Assembly (NCBI GenBank): GCA_964557295.1
Contig: CAZKZP010000009.1
Span: 17,751 to 81,750 of the forward strand
Length of the DNA stretch: 64,000 nt
Reading direction: 5' to 3'
Origin: JBFMHP01 sp964557295
Lineage (GTDB): Bacteria > Pseudomonadota > Gammaproteobacteria > RBG-16-57-12
This document shows positions 25,934-34,432 of this stretch, one piece after another. Under the pieces are notes generated by a model. That model did no database searches. It was not told the DNA's origin and saw nothing but the letters and a program-made list of their open reading frames with translations. Position 1 is the first letter of the stretch; every line of letters starts with the position of its first letter. The translations under genes and the position numbers were made by a program.

Positions 25934-26263
25934 TCACCAACGGATCTCGATGACGCGCTTGTGCTCCGGATCATAGTTCACGGTGCCCGCTTGTCCGGAA
26001 TGGCTCTTGGCCTGCCCACGGCCGATCATTGCGCCGTAGAGGTAGAACTGCGTGCTGGCGTCAAAGCGCAGTTCCAGCGGGCAAGCCTTGCACCCCTGCG
26101 CCAGAACCTTGCCGCCGGCCTCACCGTTGAAACTGAGGCTGATCTGGTCCGCCTCCATTCCCACTTGCGGCACCCCGGTCTCGGCCGCGGCGGGCAGGGC
26201 GATGCCGATGCCGGTTACGAACAGCAGGCGTCCAAGCAAATGGTTGGCATGGTTTCGCTTCAT
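25934..26263 (-). CDS. Small periplasmic CxxC protein between pilX and pilY1
   Basis: A 109-residue protein with a clear Sec signal peptide (about residues 1-27, ALPAAAE). The mature part has a single Cys pair in GCKACPLELRF and a conserved-looking tail FYLYGAMIGRG...VNYDPEHKRVIEIRW. AGAAGGAG 7 bases before the ATG is a strong ribosome site, so it is a real gene although the frame is open further upstream. No family is recognised. Its fixed place in the minor-pilin operon suggests a periplasmic helper for PilX/PilY1 folding or assembly, which is inference. Operon B has no counterpart. Confidence 0.75.
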   Translation of the reverse strand: MKRNHANHLLGRLLFVTGIGIALPAAAETGVPQVGMEADQISLSFNGEAGGKVLAQGCKACPLELRFDASTQFYLYGAMIGRGQAKSHSGQAGTVNYDPEHKRVIEIRW

Positions 26264-26286
26264 GGCGCTTCTCCTTCTGTAATGTG

Positions 26287-26799
26287 TCATTTGTATTTGA
26301 GTCCGCCGCGGCTGATGCCTTGCTCATGCGTCGTGCGGGTGCTGGTTGCGTTGATGGTGGCTAGCGTTGAGATCGAGAAGTTATTGCAAGCGAATTGGCT
26401 GTCTTCTCCCAGCGTGACGCCACGGCATCTGGCGCCGCCTTGGCCGGAAAAGGTCACGGTGGATGTCGTGGCGATTGCCGCGCTCGATGTGGGCGCGATA
26501 GTCTCCGCGACGGCCGCGGTCGAGCCCTCGCCCGTGTTGACCGTCTTCAGCAAGAGATCGTTGTTCGCATTGTAGGCGGGGGCGGTGCGGTTTTCGTCGC
26601 CGGTGATCATGACATTTGAAATCGCGCTTTCCGCACCCTGGAATGCCAGCGCGGAAGACTGGAAATTGCGTGTCATGCGCACGTCCAGGGTTGCATTGGA
26701 GACGACCGACAGGCCGATGAGGGTCAGTACCAGCAACATCATCAGGCTGACGATCAGCACCGCGCCTTCTTGTCGTGTTCTATGTCCGATGCACATCAT
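26287..26799 (-). CDS. pilX: Minor pilin assembly protein PilX (operon A)
   Basis: A 170-residue protein beginning MMCIGHRTRQEG, with GCAGGTGG as ribosome site. The hydrophobic helix AVLIVSLMMLLVLTLIGLSV follows the basic leader, and the segment LDVRMTRNFQSSALAFQGAESA is typical of PilX N-terminal helices. The globular part contains one Cys pair (ARCRG, FACNN). PilX works with PilV, PilW, FimU and PilE to prime pilus assembly and present PilY1. It lies 13 bp after pilW. Confidence 0.9.
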   Translation of the reverse strand: MMCIGHRTRQEGAVLIVSLMMLLVLTLIGLSVVSNATLDVRMTRNFQSSALAFQGAESAISNVMITGDENRTAPAYNANNDLLLKTVNTGEGSTAAVAETIAPTSSAAIATTSTVTFSGQGGARCRGVTLGEDSQFACNNFSISTLATINATSTRTTHEQGISRGGLKYK

Positions 26800-26812
26800 G
26801 CTCGCCACCTGC

Positions 26813-27571
26813 TCATACGTTGTTGCGCAAAAGAATGGTTCGGGTGAAGACCCGTCTTAACCGGCTGTCGGTAAACGGGCCCACCGCGGGCGCGTTCAGC
26901 AAGGTATGGGTGCCGGCGGCATTCTGGCCCACGGTATCGACGGTGCTGACCAGCAGCGCGATCTTGACGCTGACGACACTGTTGACGTTGGCGGCGCTGA
27001 GCGATGTCGCGCTCACGAAGCGGTTGGCGATGTTGTCAGCATCGGTGTCGACGCCATAGAGGATCTGCATGTTCTCGACGCCGTCGGCGATGATGCCGGC
27101 CGTCCCGCCGCTGCCCTGGCACATCAGGGTGGTGTCATTGATGTAGTAGCGGTCCGTGGTGATCACGTCCGTGCCGGTGGCCGTGCCCATGCAATCGGTG
27201 GCCGCGCGGTATTCGATGGCAATATCGTCACTGGCGGTGCTATTGGCGGAGGTAAAAGTGAGCGTGGCGTTTTCGACGGAATTTTCCAGAGTAGTGGCCA
27301 GATCCAGCTTGGTCGCGGTCTCCGAGACGCCCCGGAGATCATATCCGGCCTTGGCGATGCCGGAAGCCAAGGCATCCAGCGCGAAGCGGGCATTTTCCTG
27401 AAGTCTGCCCATGCCGTTTTGCACGTTATGGGAGGCCTTGCTGCTGAGGAATAATTGCGCCACACCGGCCAGCAGGACCAAGCTGATCGTGATGGCCACC
27501 ATGAGCTCGATGATGTTGAAGCCAGCTTGGCGTGCGCCGGCAAGCGATGGAATGTGCGTTCTAGGTTTCAT
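26813..27571 (-). CDS. pilW: Minor pilin PilW (operon A)
   Basis: A 252-residue prepilin of the PilW family. The leader ends at AGARQAG and the mature N-terminus is FNIIELMVAITISLVLLAGV with Glu5. The typical PilW segment GRLQENARFALDALASGIAKAGY follows. The ATG overlaps the pilV stop by 4 bases, indicating translational coupling; the longer open frame upstream lies inside pilV and is rejected. It is part of the PilVWX-FimU-PilE priming complex. Confidence 0.92.
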   Translation of the reverse strand: MKPRTHIPSLAGARQAGFNIIELMVAITISLVLLAGVAQLFLSSKASHNVQNGMGRLQENARFALDALASGIAKAGYDLRGVSETATKLDLATTLENSVENATLTFTSANSTASDDIAIEYRAATDCMGTATGTDVITTDRYYINDTTLMCQGSGGTAGIIADGVENMQILYGVDTDADNIANRFVSATSLSAANVNSVVSVKIALLVSTVDTVGQNAAGTHTLLNAPAVGPFTDSRLRRVFTRTILLRNNV

Positions 27572-28161
27572 GGCTGTATCGTCGTCGTGAGGATTTGCGG
27601 TGCGGTGGCCGCGCCACCGGTGCCTTGTTCGGGAGTGCGCTCGGTCCATTGCAATGTGATCGTGAGCGGTGAATGGGTGGTGCACGCGGCGGCATCGGTA
27701 ATGTCCGAATCGAGGCAGGTGATGATGGCCGTGGCGCCAGGCATCGTGTTGAAACCGCCTTGCGCGACATCGTTCCGCCAAACGCCGCAGAACCATTCAG
27801 TCTCGTCGAACGCCACCATTTGCGCCTTAGTGCAGGTGGTAGCGGCAACGGCGCCGCCGTTGTAATGGTCGCTACAGTAGGTGGCGGGCGCCGCGCAGGC
27901 CGTCCCGTTCAGAACGACGGAGGGGTTGTACCTGCCGCTCGCGTAAATGGTCTCGCTATTGGCGCGCAGCCGTTCGGCGAGATCATCGAGATAGACGGTG
28001 GTCTGGGTCCGGTTCTCCGAGCCGCTGGTGCTGCGCAGGCCCACGACCTGCAGCGCGGCAATGCCGAGCAGGCCGATGGCGAGGATGACCAGGGTGACCA
28101 AGACCTCGACCATGGTGAGGCCGGTCATGTTGGATTTTCCTGGGTGACGGGCAGATATCAT
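27568..28161 (-). CDS. pilV: Minor pilin PilV (operon A)
   Basis: A 197-residue prepilin: the leader ends GKSNMTG, then LTMVEVLVTLVILAIGLLGI, with Met rather than Leu at +3 and Glu at +5. PilV-type QVVGLRSTSGSENRTQ and ERLRAN motifs follow, and six cysteines sit in the globular part. The ATG at 28161 is chosen because AGGTGA lies 5 bases upstream; a GTG at 28179 overlaps fimT and is less likely. Confidence 0.9.
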   Translation of the reverse strand: MISARHPGKSNMTGLTMVEVLVTLVILAIGLLGIAALQVVGLRSTSGSENRTQTTVYLDDLAERLRANSETIYASGRYNPSVVLNGTACAAPATYCSDHYNGGAVAATTCTKAQMVAFDETEWFCGVWRNDVAQGGFNTMPGATAIITCLDSDITDAAACTTHSPLTITLQWTERTPEQGTGGAATAPQILTTTIQP

Positions 28162-28169
28162 AAGGTCAC

Positions 28170-28667
28170 CTATGCGCACGGGTTGTTGGCCGTGGCGACA
28201 CGGCCGGTATTGGTCACGGTGATGGTGCGGCCGGTTTCGCCCGCGCGATCGTCACAGAGTGTCAGGGTGTCGCCCGCCGCCGGCGTCACCCGGCCGCTGG
28301 CCTGATATTGGAACGCGGTGTTGCTGCCCGCGCTGGTGAAGCTGACGCTCCCTGCCAGGGCATCATAGGTGTTGAGTACCGTGCCATCACTGTTCACGGT
28401 CACCGTCCAGCCGTTACTCCAGGCACCACCGGTCGCCGTGACATCGATTGCGGTATTGCGCTTGATGGCCTCGCTGCGGGCGAAATTCATGGCGGTCACG
28501 AACTGGTTCGCATTGGTGCTCATGCGATTGTTGGCGACCATTTCAGTGAAACTGGGGACCGCGAGCGTGAGCAAGATGGCGGCGACCGACAGCGTCACCA
28601 TCAACTCCACGAGCGTGAAGCCGCGTGCTTTATACACCATGTCTCTCATCACCTTTGTCGTGTTCAT
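28170..28667 (-). CDS. Minor pilin FimT/FimU (GspH-like), first gene of operon A
   Basis: A 165-residue prepilin with leader MNTTKVMRDMVYKARG and mature FTLVELMVTLSVAAILLTLA. The GspH/FimT signature FARSEAIKRNTAI and the C-terminal QYQASGRVTPAAGDTLTLC strand region are present. FimT/FimU is the linker minor pilin that joins the priming complex to the shaft. The start at 28667 is the conventional choice; an inner ATG (28649) would leave a shorter leader. The 470-bp region upstream presumably carries the operon promoter. Confidence 0.88.
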   Translation of the reverse strand: MNTTKVMRDMVYKARGFTLVELMVTLSVAAILLTLAVPSFTEMVANNRMSTNANQFVTAMNFARSEAIKRNTAIDVTATGGAWSNGWTVTVNSDGTVLNTYDALAGSVSFTSAGSNTAFQYQASGRVTPAAGDTLTLCDDRAGETGRTITVTNTGRVATANNPCA

Positions 28668-29139
28668 GTATTTGTCGTCGACATCTTCCGTAGTTTTTTC
28701 GCGCCTATCCCAGACCGGCGGTCGGGGTTGCCGGATAAGCGGTCGAAACTGCCGCGCACCGCCGAGATTTTTTGAACCACCGCACATTTTTGGAGAAATC
28801 GCGGCGACGCGGGTGCATGTACAACGGCTGGATCGGCTGATTTCTGAAGCGGGGATCGTGATGCCCTTCACACTCCTCGGAATGGAATATGGAATCTGAC
28901 CGCCCGCCGGTGCGGGTGCGCCAGGGTTAGTACTTGGCGGATAAAGATGCCTGCTGCTATAGGAGCAAGCTTTGCCTACATGGAGGTAGGCAAGGGGTCG
29001 TGAGTCCGGAACGGAAGCTTCAGCTTGCGATCAGCCACCGCTGCGATGGTCGCCATCGAGAGATGGCTCCTACATCGGATGTAATTGATCGCGGGGTCAA
29101 TATCGCCGTCATCTCGGCGTTAAGTAACTGCCATTCGGG
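28668..29139. other. 472-bp intergenic region upstream of T4P operon A
   Basis: The half nearest fimT (28668-28900) should hold the promoter of operon A, but no clear sigma-70 or sigma-54 motif could be assigned. The other half is occupied by the composite repeat at 28937-29103. Confidence 0.5.
28937..29103 (+). repeat. Composite GGAGC-type repeat, long copy
   Basis: It begins TGGCGGATAAAGATGCCTGC and ends near GATCGCGGGGTCAAT. It matches 50587-50707 over its length, except for about 47 extra bases in the loop of the AAGCTT palindrome. It includes GTCGCCATC...GATGGCTCCTAC, the REP-like unit. Confidence 0.7.
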
Positions 29140-29697
29140 TTAGGGTTGGTATGGTGCGCCGGGGGATGGCAGCCGGTTGATGGTGATAAACCGGCTGGCG
29201 CCGCTGTGGTCCGGCATGCGGGGTTCTTCCAGGTAGGTCGCTTCCTGCAATCCCTGGATCTCGCCTCGGCCGGTGCGATCGTCGACCGAGGTTGCGATAG
29301 CCCTGAATGTGAGGCCCTTGGAGATGAAATAACTGTCTTCCTTGATGAAGTGCACGCGATTGGCGTCCACTTCAAGTAACGTCACGGCGCGCGAGATCAG
29401 GCCGGAGGGGTTATACATTTCGATCCAAAGATCATAACTGCCGGGTGGCACGACCACACCGGCCCAGGTGCCGTTGGTCAGCAAAGCCACCGGCACATCG
29501 TTCAAGAATGTTTTGTACTGGGCGGCGCCTGCCTTGAGTTTTTTGTCACGGTAAAAAACCACCACGGCCTGCCCCCGCACGGCGGCCAGTTCAGGGGGGG
29601 TGGTATCGGCGCGGATCGGGACGAGGGCGCCGCCGCTCAGCAGCATTCCCATGAGCGCCAGCGCCACGGTCAGAGGTCGCTTGATCGGTGTGTTCAT
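29140..29697 (-). CDS. Exported DUF2846-like protein
   Basis: A 185-residue protein with an N-terminal signal (residues about 1-30, no clear lipobox). The core VVVFYRDKKLKAGAAQYKTF...VALLTNGTWAGVVVPPGSYDLWIE follows the DUF2846 pattern of beta-sandwich periplasmic proteins. The ATG overlaps the stop of the ankyrin lipoprotein gene (ATGA), so the two are coupled and likely work together. Function unknown; a role in the cell envelope is inferred from export and neighbours. Confidence 0.7.
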   Translation of the reverse strand: MNTPIKRPLTVALALMGMLLSGGALVPIRADTTPPELAAVRGQAVVVFYRDKKLKAGAAQYKTFLNDVPVALLTNGTWAGVVVPPGSYDLWIEMYNPSGLISRAVTLLEVDANRVHFIKEDSYFISKGLTFRAIATSVDDRTGRGEIQGLQEATYLEEPRMPDHSGASRFITINRLPSPGAPYQP

Positions 29698-30836
29698 TGC
29701 TGCACACCTAGCTCGGCCGCGGCGTTGCGGCAGCGTTGCTCGCCCGCCAGGGCATCCTGTTCGGCGCCGTTATAGGCTGCGTGCGCGTCTTCCAGCGAAT
29801 CCACGCGGCCTCGCGGGACGACGACCGGCGTGTACCAATGGGGGGTGCCGTCCGAGGCCGTGGGCATGGCGGTGCCGGGTTGCACGGCCATGGCAAACGC
29901 GCCCAATACGAAGGCGAAGGCATTCCTCGCATGTTGTTCCTCGATCCGTTTGTGCGCGCCGTGACTGAGATTGCGGTAGAAGATGGCGGATTGGGCGAAG
30001 TGGTAGGCGGCGGTGCGGAAGTCGAGTTTTGCGTCTTCTGGCGCGGTGGCGGTCATGCGATGCGCGGACTCTTCGTAGGCGACGCCGGTGGCGTAAGCGC
30101 CGAGCGCATCCGTCGCCAAGGGTGTGGGTTGCGCGCCGTGTTCGAGTAGTGTGCGAACGACCTCACGGAATTCACGGGCAGCGGCGAAGTGCAGCGGCGA
30201 CCAACCGTTGCTATCGCGCAGATTGAGATCCGCGCCGTGGCGGATGAAAAGCTCGACCAACTCTCTATCCCCCTTGGCCGCGGCGAGGTGCAGGGCCGAG
30301 GTGTTGGCGCGATTGACGGTGTTGACGGAGAAACCGTGTTGCAGCAGATAGTCGGTCATCTCGCGGCTGCCGCCCGTGACGGCGTCGAACAGGGCATTGG
30401 TCAGCGTATAGTGGGTCTTGAGGTGGGTGCCTTGATGCAAAAAGTAGCGCGCGAGTTCGATATGCCCTTCACGTAACGCCAGCATGAACGGCGTGCGACC
30501 GTAGAAATCCCGGGCGTTGATATCGGCACCCTGCGTTACGAGAGCGTGCGCGATGGCTTGATTGCCCTTGATGGCCGCGAGATGCAGAGGCGTGTAGCCC
30601 ATCTGATCGCGGTCATTGACGGCATCGCCCTTGGAGATCATGGACAAGGCCGCGCGCTCGTCGCCGGCCTGGATGAAGGAATGCAGCGGCGAGGTGGTCA
30701 TGCTGCATGCCGCGAGCAGACAGATCAGGCCGCTCGATATCACGACTGACCCTAACCATGACCAAGCCTCATTCCGCCCTCCGCGGGGCGCTGAGTGAGA
30801 TTTGGACCGTAAGCCCAGGGTGCGGAGGATTTTCAT
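29694..30836 (-). CDS. Ankyrin-repeat lipoprotein
   Basis: A 380-residue protein. After a basic N-terminus and hydrophobic core, the lipobox LLAAC places the lipidated Cys near residue 44. At least five ankyrin repeats cover about residues 60-235 (GYTPLHLAAIKGN, GRTPFMLALREGH, NTSALHLAAAKGD, GWSPLHFAAAREF). The C-terminal 150 residues are helical and end in a Cys-containing tail. Ankyrin repeats mediate protein binding, here in the periplasm or at the outer membrane. It lies 54 bp after the beta-barrel gene and overlaps the DUF2846-like gene. Confidence 0.85.
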   Translation of the reverse strand: MKILRTLGLRSKSHSAPRGGRNEAWSWLGSVVISSGLICLLAACSMTTSPLHSFIQAGDERAALSMISKGDAVNDRDQMGYTPLHLAAIKGNQAIAHALVTQGADINARDFYGRTPFMLALREGHIELARYFLHQGTHLKTHYTLTNALFDAVTGGSREMTDYLLQHGFSVNTVNRANTSALHLAAAKGDRELVELFIRHGADLNLRDSNGWSPLHFAAAREFREVVRTLLEHGAQPTPLATDALGAYATGVAYEESAHRMTATAPEDAKLDFRTAAYHFAQSAIFYRNLSHGAHKRIEEQHARNAFAFVLGAFAMAVQPGTAMPTASDGTPHWYTPVVVPRGRVDSLEDAHAAYNGAEQDALAGEQRCRNAAAELGVQQ

Positions 30837-30890
30837 GGCGGTATCCTGCTCTGCGGTTGAATGAAGGCGACAGCACGACAGAAAGGCGGT

Positions 30891-31550
30891 TCAAAAAATC
30901 ACCTTGGCGATGGCGCTGGTGGTCAGACCGTCGCCGTTGATGTCATCTTCAATACTGCCGGAGCTGATGCCGTCGACGGTGTTATAGCTGCCGTAGCGGT
31001 ACACGGCTTGTATATCCAGGGCGAAGTGTTCGTGGAGCACGAACGCGATCCCGCCGCCTAAGCGCGCGTCGACGCCGTGGAATTCCGCATCCTGTACTCT
31101 GGAGCCATCGGTCGAGCCGTCTTTGACCGTCACGTTGGTGAAGCCGATGCCGAGGATGAACATCGGCTGGATGCGGGAAGCGCGCCGGAAGTGATATTTG
31201 AAATCGAGGTTGAGTGAGCGGAATTCGGTGGTAGTGAGCGCCCCCAGCCATTGGCTGTCGTGTTCACTGCGGGTCAGTCCCATCTCGAAGCCGAGGCCCG
31301 CGCCCCGGTAGCCGAGCATCATCTCCCTGCCCATCGCGGTCTCTTGTTCCGGCAACACCTCCATGGACCCGCCCCCGGCGACATAGCTCCTGCCGTCCAT
31401 GTCTCCGCCGATCTCCACTCGAGCGACGCCGTAGCCAATATAAAAACCCTCGACGGCCTGCGCGGCTGCCGGTGCCGAGACAAACACCAAGGCGGCCAGC
31501 GCCTTCCTGATGATCCCAGTCCGACGGATGATCCAAAAGCGAATAGACAT
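30891..31550 (-). CDS. Outer-membrane beta-barrel protein (OmpA/OmpW-like small barrel)
   Basis: A 219-residue protein starting at MSIRFW, with AGGAG 8 bases upstream. The signal peptide ends about residue 30 (APAAAQA). The mature part alternates polar and hydrophobic residues with paired Gly/aromatic strands (GFYIGYGVARVEIGG, NLDFKYHFRRAS, AVYRYGSYN) and ends in a C-terminal Phe (AIAKVIF), the outer-membrane assembly signal. Probably an eight-stranded barrel. First gene of a three-gene unit with the ankyrin lipoprotein and the DUF2846-like protein. Confidence 0.82.
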   Translation of the reverse strand: MSIRFWIIRRTGIIRKALAALVFVSAPAAAQAVEGFYIGYGVARVEIGGDMDGRSYVAGGGSMEVLPEQETAMGREMMLGYRGAGLGFEMGLTRSEHDSQWLGALTTTEFRSLNLDFKYHFRRASRIQPMFILGIGFTNVTVKDGSTDGSRVQDAEFHGVDARLGGGIAFVLHEHFALDIQAVYRYGSYNTVDGISSGSIEDDINGDGLTTSAIAKVIF

Positions 31551-31887
31551 GATGTGGTACTCCTGATTTTTAAAGGACTTTAATAGCAGTCTAGCAGTCG
31601 GGTGAATATTCATGAGGGCGCTGCCGATAGGGAGCAAGGTGCTATGCCCAAGCGGGCTGCGGTAAAACCCCCGGCAGCTATTGAGAAGTGCATCACAGAT
31701 CCGAGATGTTTTTTAGATTCAACAGAGATATCAGCCAGTTGTGCGCCTTAAACCCCCAATAAAAACGCTAAAGAAAGTGCGTGCCGGTACCGACACCTTA
31801 ACTAGCGTTATTCAGATGTTGCGCGGTTTTTCCACACCTTGTGACCGGCGCGGCGATAGACAGCCGATGTTTTGGAGATGAGCGAGC
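31551..31887. other. 337-bp divergent intergenic region upstream of T4P operon B
   Basis: It separates the barrel operon from T4P operon B and must contain promoters for both. It is moderately AT-rich in the middle (31690-31800), but no convincing promoter motif or repeat could be assigned by eye. Confidence 0.5.
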
Positions 31888-32307
31888 ATGAAAAAGAAGG
31901 TTTCCTACGCATTGCGCAATCGTATGCAGCAGCGAGGATTCACGCTGATCGAGCTGATGGTGGCCGTCGCCATCGTCGGCATCTTGGCGGCGATTGCCTA
32001 TCCGTCGTATACCTCGCAGATGCAAAAGAGCCGCCGGGCCGCGGCGCAGTCGTTTCTGATGGACCTCTCGCAACGTCAGCAGCAATACCTGCTGGACATG
32101 CGCAGTTACGCCTCTACGGTGGCCGCGCTGAATATGACGACCCCGGCGGATGTCGCGTCCAACTATACGATCGCCATCACCGTGGGCACCGGCGCGACAC
32201 CGACCTTCAGCATTTCCGCCACGCCCATCGCCGGTTCGGCGCAGGCGGGCGATGTCACGCTGGGCATCACCAACGCCAACGTCAAATCACCCTCGGGTTA
32301 TTGGTAG
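31888..32307 (+). CDS. pilE: Type IV pilin-like protein PilE (operon B)
   Basis: A 139-residue prepilin with a 16-residue leader ending QQRG, followed by FTLIELMVAVAIVGILAAIA. The PilE-type YPSYTSQMQKSRRAAAQSFLMDLSQRQQQYL helix and a short C-terminal beta region lacking cysteines follow. GGAGATGAG precedes the ATG. In operon B this gene comes first, while its operon A counterpart is last. Confidence 0.92.
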   Translation: MKKKVSYALRNRMQQRGFTLIELMVAVAIVGILAAIAYPSYTSQMQKSRRAAAQSFLMDLSQRQQQYLLDMRSYASTVAALNMTTPADVASNYTIAITVGTGATPTFSISATPIAGSAQAGDVTLGITNANVKSPSGYW

Positions 32308-32316
32308 GAGGACGCC

Positions 32317-32805
32317 ATGAACAAGATTGATCGGACACATTTCAATCGTGCAGCGCATCGCGAGTCTGGCTTCACGCTTACCGAGGTGGTGGTGACGCTC
32401 GCCGTGGCGGGCATCCTCACCTCCCTGGCGGTGCCTTCCTTCACTTCCTCCATCGCGACCCAGCGCGCGAAGGCCGCATCGACGGATCTCTACATCACCT
32501 TGGCCAAGGCGCGCAGCGAAGCGGTCAAGCGCAACGCCAATGTCACCGTTACGCCCAAGGATGGCGGCTGGCAGAACGGCTGGCAGGTCACCGATGCCGC
32601 GGCCACCGTGCTCGATGACCACGGCGCGACCAGCAGCCTCACCATCTCCGGTCCCACGAGCATCGTCTTCCGCAGCTCCGGCCGCATTTCGGGCAGCTCC
32701 ACGGTATCGTTGGTCGTTGCCGACTCGGGCTACAGCTCCGCGGCGCGCTGCGTGTCGCTGGATCCGAGCGGGCGGCCCTACACCAAGGAGGGAACGTCAT
32801 GCTGA
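32317..32805 (+). CDS. Minor pilin FimT/GspH-like (operon B)
   Basis: A 162-residue prepilin: leader ending HRESG, mature FTLTEVVVTLAVAGILTSLA, then the GspH-like LAKARSEAVKRNANVTV motif and a C-terminal Cys pair (ARCVS, TSC). GGAGGA lies directly upstream. Probable linker minor pilin of the operon B priming complex. Confidence 0.9.
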   Translation: MNKIDRTHFNRAAHRESGFTLTEVVVTLAVAGILTSLAVPSFTSSIATQRAKAASTDLYITLAKARSEAVKRNANVTVTPKDGGWQNGWQVTDAAATVLDDHGATSSLTISGPTSIVFRSSGRISGSSTVSLVVADSGYSSAARCVSLDPSGRPYTKEGTSC

Positions 32806-33377
32806 GACCCGGTTCGTCGCACCTTAGGCGCGCGGGCGGTTTCACGCTGCTCGAGGTGCTGATCACCGTTGCGATCCTGGCGTTCGGGCTGCTCGGGCTT
32901 GCCGGCTTGCAAAGCAAGATGCAACTGGCCGAGATGGAAGCGTATCAGCGCTCACAGGCGATCCTGCTGGTGACCGACATGGTCGAGCGCTTGAACGCCA
33001 ATCGCCCGCAGGCGGCCAGTTATGTCACCGCCGCGGCGGTCGGGACGGGTGATGCGCAGCCGGCCTCGTGCACGGCGATTGCGATGGGCGTGAATCGCGA
33101 CAAATGCGAATGGAGCAATGCGCTGAAGGGTGCGGCGGAAAAATCCGGCACGTCGAACGTCGGCGCCATGATCGGCGCGCATGGCTGCGTGACCGAGATC
33201 CAGGCGTTGAATGATACAGCGGGTGCCTGCGCCGCCGGGATCTATCAAGTCACGGTGACCTGGCAAGGCTTGAACCAGACGGCGGCGCCCGCGTTCGTGT
33301 GTCCCGGTGATACGGCGACCAGCACGCTGCGCTCGGTCACCTCCTATGTTTCAGTGGGGACGCCGGGATGTGTCTGA
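32799..33377 (+). CDS. pilV: Minor pilin PilV (operon B)
   Basis: A 192-residue prepilin: leader ending RRAGG, mature FTLLEVLITVAILAFGLLGL, then the PilV motif LQSKMQLAEMEAYQRSQA and MVERLNANR. Six cysteines lie in the globular part. It overlaps the end of fimT by 7 bases and has AAGGAGGG as ribosome site. Confidence 0.92.
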   Translation: MLRPGSSHLRRAGGFTLLEVLITVAILAFGLLGLAGLQSKMQLAEMEAYQRSQAILLVTDMVERLNANRPQAASYVTAAAVGTGDAQPASCTAIAMGVNRDKCEWSNALKGAAEKSGTSNVGAMIGAHGCVTEIQALNDTAGACAAGIYQVTVTWQGLNQTAAPAFVCPGDTATSTLRSVTSYVSVGTPGCV

Positions 33378-34432
33378 TCACACAATGCCAGCGCCCGACG
33401 CCGCCGCGCGAAACCATGCGCGGCTTCTCGCTCATCGAGCTGATGATCGCGATCACGATCAGCCTGCTGGTGCTCGCGGGGCTGACCACGATCTACGTCA
33501 ACAACAGCCAGACACGCAATGAAATCGAGCGCGCCAATCGCATGACCGAGAATGGCCGCTACGCCATGGAACAGCTGCTGCACGATCTGCGCAACGCCGG
33601 CTATTACGCCGAACTCGATCCCACCGTCTTGGCCTCGCCCGCGGATGTGCCGGACCCGTGTGACACCGACCTGGCCGATCTGCGCAGCGCCCTGCCCGTG
33701 CCGATCCAGGCCTATGACAACAGCTCGGGTGGACTGAGCTGCATCAGCGATGTGCGCGCCAACACCGACGTGCTGGTGGTGCGTCGCACCAGCACCTGCA
33801 CCGTGGGCAGCGTCAATTGCGACGCGGTGGTGGCCGGCGCGCCGTATTTCCAGGCCTCGCTGTGCGGTGACGCGACGGAGCTGACCTCACCCGATGTCAA
33901 TGACTACTACCGGCTGGATACCAATATCGCCAATCTCGATCGCCACCAGCGCAATTGCACGACGGTCGCTGCCAATCAACGTTATCTGACGCACATCTAC
34001 TTCGTCGCCAATAACGACAAGGCCGGTGATGGCATCCCCACGCTCAAGATGGCCGAACTGGGCGCGGGCAGGTTTTCCATCATTCCACTCGTCGAGGGCG
34101 TCGAGAATCTTCAGCTCGAATACGGACTCGACACCACGGCCGATGGTGCGCCCGATGTCTACACCACCGATCCCGCCAGTTATGGCGGCTGCGACGCGAC
34201 CACCACGCCGACCTGCGTGGGCAATCTGCAAAGCGCGGTGGCGGTGAAGATCAATCTGCTCGCCCGCAACCTCGAGGCCAGCTCTGGCCACAACGACACC
34301 AAGACCTACACGCTTGGATTGAACGACGCCGGTGTGGCGAATACGGTGGGGCCGTTCAACGACGCCATCAAGCGCCATGCCTATCAATCCGTCGTACGGT
34401 TGAACAATGTAGCAGGCAGGAGGATGCCATGA
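33368..34432 (+). CDS. pilW: Minor pilin PilW (operon B)
   Basis: A 354-residue prepilin, about 100 residues longer than the PilW of operon A. The leader ends RETMRG and the mature N-terminus is FSLIELMIAITISLLVLAGL. The MTENGRYAMEQLLHDLRNAGYYAEL segment is typical of PilW (split over positions 63-87). Eight cysteines occur in the mature region (DPCD, LSCIS, STCTV, VNCDA, SLCGD, RNCTT, GGCDA, PTCVG), implying several disulfides. It overlaps pilV by 10 bases. Confidence 0.92.
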   Translation: MCLITQCQRPTPPRETMRGFSLIELMIAITISLLVLAGLTTIYVNNSQTRNEIERANRMTENGRYAMEQLLHDLRNAGYYAELDPTVLASPADVPDPCDTDLADLRSALPVPIQAYDNSSGGLSCISDVRANTDVLVVRRTSTCTVGSVNCDAVVAGAPYFQASLCGDATELTSPDVNDYYRLDTNIANLDRHQRNCTTVAANQRYLTHIYFVANNDKAGDGIPTLKMAELGAGRFSIIPLVEGVENLQLEYGLDTTADGAPDVYTTDPASYGGCDATTTPTCVGNLQSAVAVKINLLARNLEASSGHNDTKTYTLGLNDAGVANTVGPFNDAIKRHAYQSVVRLNNVAGRRMP

